From contig CM076260.1 of the NCBI GenBank assembly GCA_038380795.1, positions 29,980,634 through 30,044,633 on the forward strand: 64,000 bases of DNA, read 5' to 3'. Shown here in pieces: positions 1 to 9,770 of the stretch. Position 1 is the first letter of the stretch. Each line of letters opens with the position of its first letter. The position numbers were made by a program, and so were the translations under genes. Source of the DNA: Pyrocephalus nanus (lineage: Eukaryota > Chordata > Aves > Passeriformes > Tyrannidae). A model generated the notes under the pieces. It was not told the DNA's origin and searched no databases. It was given only the letters and a program-made list of their open reading frames with translations.

Positions 1-784
1 ATACAAGGAGGTATTGGCCATTCCTGTGTGAGGTCTACTGAGGAATAGGATGGTAGGAAAATTAATTTACTACAACAATACTTTTGGGTGAAAAAAAAAA
101 AAAAAGAAAAAGAGTTCCTATTTTGGCAAGTTCTATCTTATTTAGCACAAGCCAGCTAAGAAAAACACTTGTCACCTTGTAAAGCAATATGTACAGACTG
201 TAACAAAAAAGGCCAACAAAAATATCCTCAAGTGCAAAGCACTGATTGCAGAATAAAAATATTTCACCTTAATTACACCTAGCCATGAAACTGAAATTAG
301 ACTTTTATTTGTAAATGTACTGGCCCAATATCTACAACTTACAGGGGGACAAAGTAGGGAGCCTATAAAATCCTAATACTTTGAATTAATTTGATGAAGG
401 ACATTATGTCAGCAACAATATACAATTCCGCTCCATGTATGGCTTCCTTTGCACTTTTAAAACACATCAAACAGATTATATCTGTATGAAAGTCAAAGCA
501 AGGTCAGTCTAAAAGTGTGAGGCACTTTATCACATAGTATGAACTGTTATGTAAGAGAATTCCATCAGTTATCTTTACTACACTGATTTTTAATTTGTAA
601 AGTCTTCCTTAACACCTCTATAAGAATAAAGTGTCCAAGACTTGAATAGCAATCACCAGGGCTTGATACATGTTCATCTTGATAAGGTGATAAAGGTAAG
701 ACAAAGGAACAATGTCTTCATGAATTTACAGTTCATGTCAGAGAATGAGCAAAAGGCGAACTGGAAGCACTTAAGCCTTGTTCA

Positions 785-816
<32 letters not shown>

Positions 817-1655
817 AAAAAGCTTTCAACTGTTTTTCTCTCACTCTTCTGAAATTTCCACACCAGATTAATGGATTATCAGTGACAAAGAAAAAAAACC
901 AACAAAAACAAACTAACAAAAAAAGCAACTCAACCAAAACTTTCCAAGTGTTCCTAGAATTCAAAACCAGGGCCTTTACATTTTTTGTTATCTTCCATAT
1001 AGGTATAGATGAGATGATATAGAAACTCAGACAAGTAATTTAGATTTTAACCATATCAGATTAACTCTGGAATACCAGCAGATAAAAATTCAAATTCAAA
1101 GCTGCATAGAATTTGAAAAAAATCTTAACTTGTGGAAGTTATTTCCTAACTTGCTTTGTAGTCTACATTTTCTAATTTGCTTGTCAAAAACTTTAGGATC
1201 ATTAAATATGGGAAAAATTATTCCTCCTCTTGCTGTCACTGACAGCATGAGAAGATTAAGCACACATTACTTACATGAACTCAAGTTCACAGCTGTTACG
1301 ATACAGCATGAGTATCTCCAACTGTTGCAGACGAATCTGATTCTACCAACTGCATTTGAACTCACTCTAAAATGCCTGAAGCAGGAGGCTCTCCCTGCGC
1401 TAAGGCGGCAGTTACAGACAAGTAGTTGAAATTACACACCAAAATGAGACACAAAATATCCAAACGTTTGGGAACGAGATGTCAAAACTATTGGTAAAAT
1501 CAGGAACAACATGTAGTGCGTTTTCTTGAGCCTCTTCCCAAAACTCAGAGTATAATCATTAAGAATTTTAATCAGCTTTTAATCTATCCAAGTGAATGAC
1601 TACTAAGGTGCACCTCACTAGCAATATATCTGGAGAAAAAAGCCCAAGAACTTAC
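1..1655. other. AT-rich non-coding, no supported gene
   Basis: No recognised protein. A 99-codon plus-strand frame at 1130-1429 is open but has no family match known to me. The minus strand of the same DNA has a good acceptor (TAACTGCCGCCTTAG, with the exon side beginning CGCAGGG near 1399) and a donor (TTCAT|GTAAGTAA near 1275). I cannot tell whether either is real. Confidence 0.5.
788..815 (+). repeat. A28 homopolymer
   Basis: Twenty-eight consecutive A followed by GAAAAAG. No AATAAA, duplicated target site or coding remnant was seen on its 5' side, so a processed retrocopy is not supported. A shorter A15 run lies at 91-105. Confidence 0.95.
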
Positions 1656-1711
1656 TTCTTGGATACCAGCTGATTCTACTTCAGTTCCTTTCATGAGAGA
1701 TACCCACACCT
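1656..1711 (-). CDS. Possible small coding exon, unidentified
   Basis: A 56-bp minus-strand segment between the acceptor ATTCTCCCCAG and the donor CAAGAA|GTAAGT. One frame is open across it (two bases plus 18 codons: V-W-V-S-L-M-K-G-T-E and on) and meets a stop just upstream in the putative intron. Its entry phase (1) equals that of the 2916 exon, so both could splice from the same upstream exon. This is weak evidence, and I do not recognise the protein. Confidence 0.2.
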
Positions 1712-2739
1712 CTGGGGAGAATTACATTCGTCATCTGCCAAAGACTGCTCCTTAGATTTCCAAAAATTCGTATCACATACATGAACAGAAGTTATTGTAA
1801 TTCCAGAAGTTCAGCAGCTCAGGTCACATAGTTCTCATTGCAAGAAGTCAGATAGCTTTTAACAACCATTATTAAAACTATGCCTTTTTCTGGTACAGTC
1901 ATTTAAAACTTAGAATGTGTTTAAAGTGACACATTACTCCTGAATGCAGCTGTCTCTCAATTAGAAAAGACAAAGATTAACTGCTAAGGCAGCATTAAGT
2001 ATTCAGAACCTATACTGAACTAGTTAAGTTCCCCACCAGAGGCAGGCATAACAACTTCTCTTACTTATTATGTTAAGAAACATATAGATTACACAACCAA
2101 AACCAACCATACAATAAATTTGAGATTGAGCATCACTTCAGAAAAACAAAATCCCCACACAGTACTCTTAGTTATGCCTTTACGATGGAGAAGGAATTTA
2201 TTCATGCAATCATTCTAGACAAAAGGACATACAGAAGCCCTTTGCAGATGGATGGACAGACACACAAGACAGAACTAGATTATCAGGAGGAAAACAAAGA
2301 AATAGAGATTGAGAAGAGCATAGAAAGAACATGAGGGGAACTAAAGTCAGGAGAACACTCACACGACAATTCTGAAATCTAATTATGAGCACACAACAAA
2401 ACCAAGAGAAGTGCAGGACATAGGACTTATTAACTGAAATGTATATACTCGAAGTTTATTATTTATCAATTTGCACTCCTGACACCTTTTGAAAGTACTT
2501 AAACCCACTCTGTATGCGATCACAAGAAACAAGGATGCCTTTGATAAACACATCTTCTCCATCAATCAATGACCTGCAGCAACAAGTGAAGGCTAAGGAG
2601 GGATATCAGCACTACTATGCTCGCTACAGAATCAGCGAGCAGTACAGCGTTGTCTGCTGCTCTCCATTTCAGTGCCATGAGGGCATCGCTGTGAATCCCA
2701 CAAACTTTAAGTAGTGGCCAGAAGGGAAGATGCAAGAGG

Positions 2740-2916
2740 CTCAACTGTCCTCTCCTATCAGGTGGCAGAAGTGGGTGATGTCCATGGGGTGCACAGCATT
2801 GCTCTCCTTGCCGGGAGAGCTGAGCACCATGAGTGGAGCAGAGACCAGCCTGAAGCTGTGCCTAAGTACGTGCCGCTGTGCCAGCGCCAGCACAGAACAC
2901 TTGACTTCACGTTTTC
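2740..2916 (-). CDS. Possible terminal coding exon of an unidentified minus-strand gene
   Basis: The segment is GC-richer than its surroundings, with GC-biased third positions and an open frame of about 58 codons ending in TGA (C-terminus H-F-C-H-L-I-G-E-D-S). A possible acceptor, CTGGAATAG|GA, lies at its start (phase 1). The minus strand downstream has AATAAA at 2462-2457, which would make 2739 to about 2440 a 3' UTR. The same DNA also has a strong acceptor and donor on the plus strand (2762-2925), with another open frame, so the strand is not settled. No family is recognised. Confidence 0.3.
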
Positions 2917-3900
2917 CTATTCCAGGTAAGTACAAAGACCATGTACTGGGTCAAAACAAGAATAAAGAGCATATATTGGACCAGAAAACAGCCCCCAATG
3001 GCAATAATTTCTTCTTATGGCTATTTGGAAGAGGCATTATTCAAGAGAGCACATGACAGATCCCAAGCTTAGCAGAGAACATCTATTTAGATTTGACAGC
3101 ATGATCAAACTACCTATAGCACACAACTCATTCAGCTGTATTGTCCATCTTCAAAAGGAAGGCAAAACACAGCTGCAGTGGTAACAAGCCTCTGGCTCAG
3201 GGGACACACTGCAGCCATGGCACATATCAGAGATCCCTGTGCACAGGAGCAAACAGCGTCGGGCTGACCAGAACCATCTTCAAACACAAAACTCTGCCCC
3301 AACATCCTCCTAGAACTTCTAGAATGCTTTCATCTTGTATTTTGCAAACTGTCTCCTAACTTACATTGATTTAGAAAATGCTTATTTATTCACAGCACTA
3401 TGAAAGTAAAACATAACAGCAACATTTAAAGAATGAAACGAGAGTTCATGTACAGCAAATGCATTAACCTTTGCACACATACAGACTAAGGCAATACACC
3501 TACTCAAGTTTCATTCTTCATTTATTTCCAACAGCCTCCCTTCCCTGGGTGTGACCAGGCTTATGACATGGGGGAACAAAATGAGGCTGAACATCAGCCT
3601 AAAGGTAGTTAAAGACTTGCTTGTTCCCACAGTTCGTAATTAAACGCTCTGACCTATTGGATAAAATGCTGACATCACACTGACAGAGCCATGAACTTGA
3701 ATCTTGTTAATGTTAACCTGTATCCTCATCCCCCTGAAAAGGTCTTTCCTCCCAACTTTCCAGAAGCAGAAGCTGCAAGAGACTAACATGCATATGGAAA
3801 AAAAAAAATTCATCAAGTTGAAAGAGAGGAACAATTCAGTCCTACAAAGTGAGGAGAAAGCATTATATTGAGCAGTAAAGCAAGGGGAGAGAGGGCTTAC

Positions 3901-4003
3901 CAGCATAAACACATAAACGTTAAGACACTGTGGAAGCTCCAAAGTGCTCAGAAAACACGGTAATCAACACTGACACACCAAAGAAAGCACACACTAGAAA
4001 GTT
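3901..4003 (-). other. Exon-like segment with strong splice sites, unidentified
   Basis: The minus strand has a pyrimidine-rich acceptor (GCCCTTTCCTCTCACAG) and, 103 bases on, the donor ATGCTG|GTAAGC. One frame is open for 27 codons with a hydrophobic stretch (F-L-V-C-A-F-F-G-V) and then stops at TAA, 17 bases before the donor. The other two frames stop sooner. It could be an exon of the gene starting in the 8.5-kb CpG island, or chance. I do not recognise the peptide. Confidence 0.25.
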
Positions 4004-4009
4004 CTGTGA

Positions 4010-7000
4010 GAGGAAAGGGCAGAGTGAGCCCCACTGAAACAGCTAAAACAGAGCTACATGTGAGAAATGAGAGGTAGGAAGAAGGCACAAACTCAGAAGA
4101 AACCCTACTGTTAACTTCAGGCATCAGGAACTTAAAATTATCCTCCTTCCACACTTTCACCCCAAAATTTCCAGTTTAAGTCACAAAAGAGTTACTCTAA
4201 GTGCTGCACCCACACAGCCTTCCACAGATGCAAACAGGTTGTGTAACTGCATTTTGCTTCTGACAGCAGAAATAACTGCCCAGAGGTTCAAGAAAAGAAA
4301 CAGATAAGGAAGCAGGAGGACACCTATAAAATGGCTTCCTACCAAAAAAGCCTTTTTTTGATGGTTATTAGCAAGGAAAATCCCTGGTGGATAAATACAG
4401 CCTTTGTAGTCAGCTAAAAGTTAGAGCTATTAGAACATCTCTTGACAGCTCCAAGAACAGCTCTCACTTGCTTAGACTCACAGAAAAGTTTATAATCAAC
4501 TTGCTGCAAAACCTTTTATATAGAACATGTGTCACTAAATAAAAACACTGAAGCAAAACCTGACTTTATTTTTCAAATGTCTTAGCAACTAATCCCCGTG
4601 GGATTATGTCAAGCATGTCACATTAGGATGGCTTGGGCTCACCTTGACCGACAAGTATGTTAAAATGCAACTAAACCTGTCTACATTTGCAATCCCGACA
4701 CGTGCTTCTAAAATTTCAAATGGTTATAGAGGAAAGGCATCTGTGGATCTAACATTGATCAAGACCACAATAAAATGTGTTTTACTTCAACATGAAGGCA
4801 GAAGCAGTCTTAGAGAATAATATAAAACTTAGTTTCTACAAACCTGAATTTAAAAGAGAAGGGAGAACTTTCCTGTGCAAAAATCTATTTGCTGTGGTAG
4901 GTTCTGTTATTATAAAAGGTACATTTATACAGTACCTGGTTTTGCTGTGAAGGGTTATATATGCAAATGGCTGAATTAATAAACCAGAGTTCAGAATGAG
5001 CTTTTCCTGTTCCTGTTAATTTATGGCCCAGTGTTACATTCCTTTCATGCAATGCCATAGTTTTCAGTGAGTAACTTCACATTATCCTCCTCAGAGTGCA
5101 GATACAAAGAACATCAACCATCAGTTTCATAAGACTCTCCCTCTTAACCCACAAGGGTTTAGGTGCCCGATAAAGTTTTAGATATTATTAAAACTTCAAA
5201 CATCCGTGCTTGGCTGCTACTACCCTCTGAGCACACAACTTTCTGCCAGCGGGTACTTGTGCCAACACTGAAGCCTTCATAACACTGCTTGAACCAGCAC
5301 TGCACATCCAAACCACCACGCGGTTCTCAAATTCCCTGCTTGCCCTCTCGTTCCTCAACTGCTGAAATGCAAGAACATGCCTCTGAAAGTGCAATTTCCA
5401 GATCTGTCCTTTATCCCAATGAAATAAGGAGTTTGGGAATCGAACAGCTGCACCAGGAACCTTTTTGTACAATACAAACACTAGGTCGAGAAGCATTCAG
5501 GTTTAAATCCCTCTCTAGGCCTGTATCAGCCACAGCCCAGAACCCAGCTTTCATTACTCCAGTTGAATTCCTGTGACTGTGTAGTAATGCCATCCATGTT
5601 TTGTCCACTGCTTTTAACAGGAGAGGCTCAGCCCTGGAGTTTCTGCTACCAAGGAGGGCACCATATTCAAATCACTCTCCCAAATCAGCAATATGACCTA
5701 AAGAAGAACCTTTGGAAAAGGGGACCCTGCTCAGGCATTTCATTCTAGGACAGTGTTTTCAACTGCAAATAATACAGATGGATTGATATCTTCACCTATC
5801 TAGACTGAAGACCTAAGCCTCTATAAAATTTAAGCTGCAGAGCAGATCTCTCTCTACCTCTCCTGCTGGTTCCTGAGACACTCTGATTGTTTTCCTCTGA
5901 GGGGCAGCCAGAGGACACCTTGCATGGTCTTTCCCTGCAGGTCATACATGCAAAGCAGGGGCCAACTCTGGGCTATAGGCATCAGGGCAACTGCAGGTCA
6001 AGCATCTGCACACGCCAGCCCTTAAGCTACCTTGGATGTTTTGCCTCCTCCTTCTGTCAACTGTACTGAAAGTACAGACATGCTGTTGGGTCTATTTATC
6101 TTCACTCAGCTTTCTAAAGAATCAGTGAAATGAATCACATGTGGCACTTGTAACAACTGTACTAAAATAAACAAAACTCAACCACAGGATCACTTTTTAG
6201 TATTCAAAGCACTTGCATGCTCGTGAATGCAGCCCTGCTGAAAATACTCAGCTCAGAGGACACCCTCTTCCTCCCTGGGCTTTAACAGCTCCTAACCCTA
6301 TGCAGTGTCAGGGCAGTTACTTGGCTGCAAATGCACCTTGAACATCACATCTGACTTCACGGTTAGGTAAGGGGATTCCAGTACAAAAGCAGCACTGAAA
6401 CAACAGCTTAGAAAAGTACAGAAGCACTGCCAGTGCTCTAACTTTATAAGTAGATTTATAATTAAGAGTAAGAGCTATTAATTAGTTTTCAATGGTAACA
6501 GCAAAGAGCTAATGATCTATTAGGAATCACAGACACTGCATTTAACATTTCTCATGAGGCAAAAGACAGACTCATAAATTCAAGATATGAATTCACAAGA
6601 AATCTCAACACACAAAAACTACTGCCAACAACATTAATTTCTGCAGGAAACCTATCCTACAGAAAGTGAACATAATAGAAATTAATCTTTACCCAGATAT
6701 TTTGACAGGGAGTTCACATGTAACGCTTCCACTCTTGATATGAGCTTTAGTTACAACAAAGCGATGGACAACAGCCATAAAGCAGGTAGTACATGTTTTA
6801 ACATGGGTGTATTAGGTTTGATTTTAAGAGCCAAGTTTGTGGGTTTTTTTTTTGGGGGGGGGGCTGGGTGTATCTTTTGCAATCAAGCTTTTCAAACTCT
6901 GCCTTCTCCATCCAAACAGCTGGAGTATAGAAGAGCTTAAAACAAAAAAAAAAGCGAAGTGCCCCATTGTGTTTTGACTCAAAGTAGATACAGCAGTAAC

Positions 7001-8150
7001 CCTCAAGGTTACCTTGCCCTATGTGCGGCCTCAGGAAGGAAAAAAACACAGTTTCAGCAAAGGAATTCCTTGCCTGGCTGGAGGCCACACCCGCCACAAC
7101 TGATGGCAGAAAAGCATTTGGATTCACAACTCTACCCGTAGCACCCAGCCAGAGGCGAAGCAAAACTTTCTCATTTTCGGAGAAGAAAAGAAACTCTTGC
7201 TCAATAAGTAGCAATTATGCTGCAGAATTTATATGCTGAGCACGGCTGAATGTACGAACACCAGATCAGTCAACCATAGCTTTAGTGCTTTGAGTATGAT
7301 TAACAGAATGAACTTTCAAAGGTCAATTAAATGTCAACACGTTTTAAAGAGATATTCTTCTTAAGTCGAGGTGATGTGTAACAATACCTTCCAGACCTGC
7401 TGTGCCACTTTCATCTTAAAATTTTACCCATCCACTACTTACATGTGCAGATGTAAAGATGATAACTAATTAACTACTGATAGAAAATAATGGCTATTTA
7501 TGCTCCTGGCTTTTCTACTGCTAAGCTATCTTTATTACTTGTGTCTAACCAAGTACACAGGAACACTTGCCCTAAAATTTCATTTCAGCTGTTAAAGGGT
7601 GAGAGCAAAGGGAGAAGAAAAGGAGCAAGAACAATCTGAAAGTCTAATAATTTACTATATGAAAATGAGAAGAGGCTTTTGATATGCAATTGAGCTGCCT
7701 GGATATAAATCTGGAGGAGGAAGAGGGGGACGGCACTGTAACTGAATTAATTATGAACACATTAATAACGACTTTAAGCAGCCCAGCAGTTTATCTCTTC
7801 ACTTCTAAACATTTCTGGGAATTCAAACTTCAGCTAACTAGCTCAAGACATCTTAAAACTAATGCTGAAAAAACTTATCACTAAGTACAGATTAATTTAA
7901 ATCATCCCTCAAACTACATGATCAGATCATTAGTTTAAAAAAAAAAATCTCCATTTCAGTATAAACTAAAAGGATTAAAATCCTGATCAAGGCCTCACAA
8001 CAGTACTATAATCATTCTGACATGAACAATATTTACTCAAGAGCAGAGCTGAAGAATCATTTAAGAGTTGAGAAAAACCAGCAGAGAGCCGCACTCTGTG
8101 CAGACGCCAGAGGAAAACAGGCTGCAGAGTTTTCCTTCTCTAAGGGCAGC
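4010..8150. other. Probable intronic or intergenic sequence left of the CpG island
   Basis: AT-rich. On the minus strand there are scattered splice-like pairs (for example acceptor TCTGTACTTTCAG with donor CCAAG|GTAGC around 6070-6035) with short open frames, none convincing. The 138-codon minus frame at 7214-6798 runs through simple sequence and is not supported. Confidence 0.5.
6844..6863 (+). repeat. T10G10 run
   Basis: Ten T followed directly by ten G. A mononucleotide tract of no clear role. Confidence 0.95.
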
Positions 8151-8483
8151 GGTCCCGGCATCTCTCCACAGGTAGGCTCGTAACTCCACGCGACTTTAGG
8201 ATGAGTTTTTCAGGAGGTTCCCGCTCCGGCCCTGGCAGCTCCGCCGGGTTTCGGGCCAGGTGCCGCGGGCAGCGGCGGCTCTGCCCAGACAGGGACTAGG
8301 GCAAGCAGCCTTCAAAGTTCCTATAAAGTTCCCAGCCCCGGGGGGTGCCTGACCCCCGCCGGGCACGGCCGCCCCGTCCCGCCGCACCTGCGGCCCCGGC
8401 CGGCGGAGCGGGCACGGCCGGGGAGCTGCAGGCAGAGCGGGCACCTGGCCCGCCGGTGACCGGGACCCCCGCCCGCTCCTTAC

Positions 8484-8700
8484 CTGGCCGGGTCCTGCCG
8501 GGCCGCGCCCAACTTTCCCACTCCGGGCGAAACTTGCGGCAGACAGCGGGCCCGCTCCACACAGCCGCCTCCAGCCAAGCCCAGCCCAGCCCAGCCCAGC
8601 CCAGCCCACCCCGTCCCGTCCCGGCCCAGCCCCGCGCCGGCCCGGCCACAGGGGCGGGGAAAGGGGGCGGGGGAAAGCGAGACCGCCCCACGCCGGGCAT
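8484..8700 (-). other. Probable first exon of an unidentified minus-strand gene (right end approximate)
   Basis: The minus strand reads GGCCAG|GTAAGGAGC, a near-consensus donor, with the exon ending at 8484 inside the CpG island and downstream of the CCAAT and GC boxes in the leftward direction. The transcription start is unknown. The exon would contain the GGGCT pentanucleotide array. No protein is recognised in it, and it may be 5' UTR only. Confidence 0.45.
8578..8607 (-). repeat. (AGCCC)6 / (GGGCT)6 pentanucleotide array
   Basis: Six perfect AGCCC units on the plus strand, followed by ACCCC and imperfect CCCGT units. On the minus strand this is GGGCT repeated: six GGG runs separated by two bases, a classical G-quadruplex pattern. 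Confidence 0.95.
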
Positions 8701-9475
8701 TGTACGCTCCCGGAGCGCCCTTCGCGGCGGGGGATGCGGCGTAGGCTCCTCCTCCCCTCGCCATGCTCTTTGTCTTCCCGGCTCTCCCCGACCGTCCCGC
8801 TGGCGCCGCGGCCGCCCCGGCGGGGCCGGCGGAGCGCGGCGGGGCCGCCCCGGCCGCAGGTGACCGAGCAGCCACCCCCGCCCAGCGCCGCCCCCGCCGG
8901 CGGGATCCCGGCGCGCTCCGCCAATCGGCTCGGGGCAAAGGGGCAGCCCTGGCCAATGAGGCGCCGCGGAGCGCGGAGGGTGCCGCGGGTGAGCCAATGG
9001 GGCGCGGAGCGGCGGGCCGGCCCGCCTCCCCCGCGCGGAGCGGGGCCGGCCGGGGCTCCCCGAGCTCCGTGAGGGCAGCGCGTCCCGGCCCCGTGAGGTC
9101 CCACAGCGGCGCGGCCGGGTACCCAGGCCTGCAGGTCCCGTCCTGCCTCGCCTGCCTCTGCCGAGATTTGGCTGGGGAGGCGGGAGCAGCAGAGGGCAAA
9201 ACGGGCTTGCGAAAAAGCAGAGTGACGTCCCCGCTGGGGGTCCGGAGAGAGGAGTTGGTAGAGACTGGAGCAGCCGCACAGTCTGAGAAGAGCTGTCTGG
9301 CTCTAGTGGTTGTCTCTTACATGGCCAAAAGCCTCGTCTGATTCGCCCTTATGTCAGTTTTGCATTGTAAGGAACACGAAGTCCCTTATATACCCAAGCA
9401 GTGAGCAGAAGAAATAATAATAGCTCCGAGGCGAAAGCCACTAGTTTGAGGTCTCACTGCCCCTCCCATGACTGT

Positions 9476-9770
9476 CATAGAATCATCAAGGTTGGAAGAG
9501 GCTTCAAGATCATCATGTACAACCATCCACCCAGCATTACCACTTGCAACCTCAAAATCACTAACCCACATCACCCAGTGCCAGATCTAAATGCCCCCTA
9601 AACACTTCCAGGGATAGTGACTCCCAACACTTCCCTGGCACTTTCCAGTGCCTGACCACCGTAACACTGAAATTTTGTCTTCTAATATCTGGTCTGAATC
9701 TCCCCTGTCTCAAGACCATTTTCCTCAGTCCTCTCACTGTTGATGCTCATTTGGTGACCCACAAGTACGT
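9476..9770 (-). mobile_element. CR1 LINE, 3'-end fragment
   Basis: It starts with TCATAGAATCAT, the reverse complement of the CR1 3' terminal repeat, and continues through the conserved block with GGTTGGAAGAGGCTTCAAGA, CCAGGGATAGTGACTCC and CTAATATCTGG. It is a 5'-truncated, diverged copy about 0.3 kb long. The left-hand end given is the element's 3' terminus. The right end is approximate. Confidence 0.9.

Larger units (their letters stand above)
8200..9280. promoter_or_regulatory. CpG island promoter of an unidentified gene
   Basis: About 1 kb of very GC-rich, CpG-dense DNA in an AT-rich setting. It has three CCAAT boxes (8921-8925, 8953-8957, 8994-8998), two GC boxes of Sp1 type (8651-8659 and about 8663-8673) and a CRE-like TGACGTCC at 9223-9230. 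There is no TATA box. The layout is that of a housekeeping promoter. The best splice donor is on the minus strand at 8484, pointing to leftward transcription. Plus-strand donors also exist (GCAG|GTGACC near 8860, CGG|GTGAGC near 8990), so divergent transcription is possible. The long open frames here come from lack of AT-rich stop codons and are not taken as genes. Confidence 0.85.

Noticed and set aside
788..815. A28 as the tail of a processed retrocopy
   Set aside because: No poly(A) signal, coding remnant or duplicated target site was found next to it.
642..1022. 126-codon plus frame with a poly-lysine block
   Set aside because: It runs through the A28 tract and is a product of the homopolymer.
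6798..7214. 138-codon minus frame
   Set aside because: It spans a T10G10 run and an A-rich run. The residues are low-complexity, and no family or splice support is seen.
8196..9341. Long open frames (112-327 codons) on both strands across the left CpG island
   Set aside because: They overlap in many frames and are rich in P, G, R and A. They arise because GC-rich DNA has few stop codons. None resembles a known protein, and splice donors cut through them.
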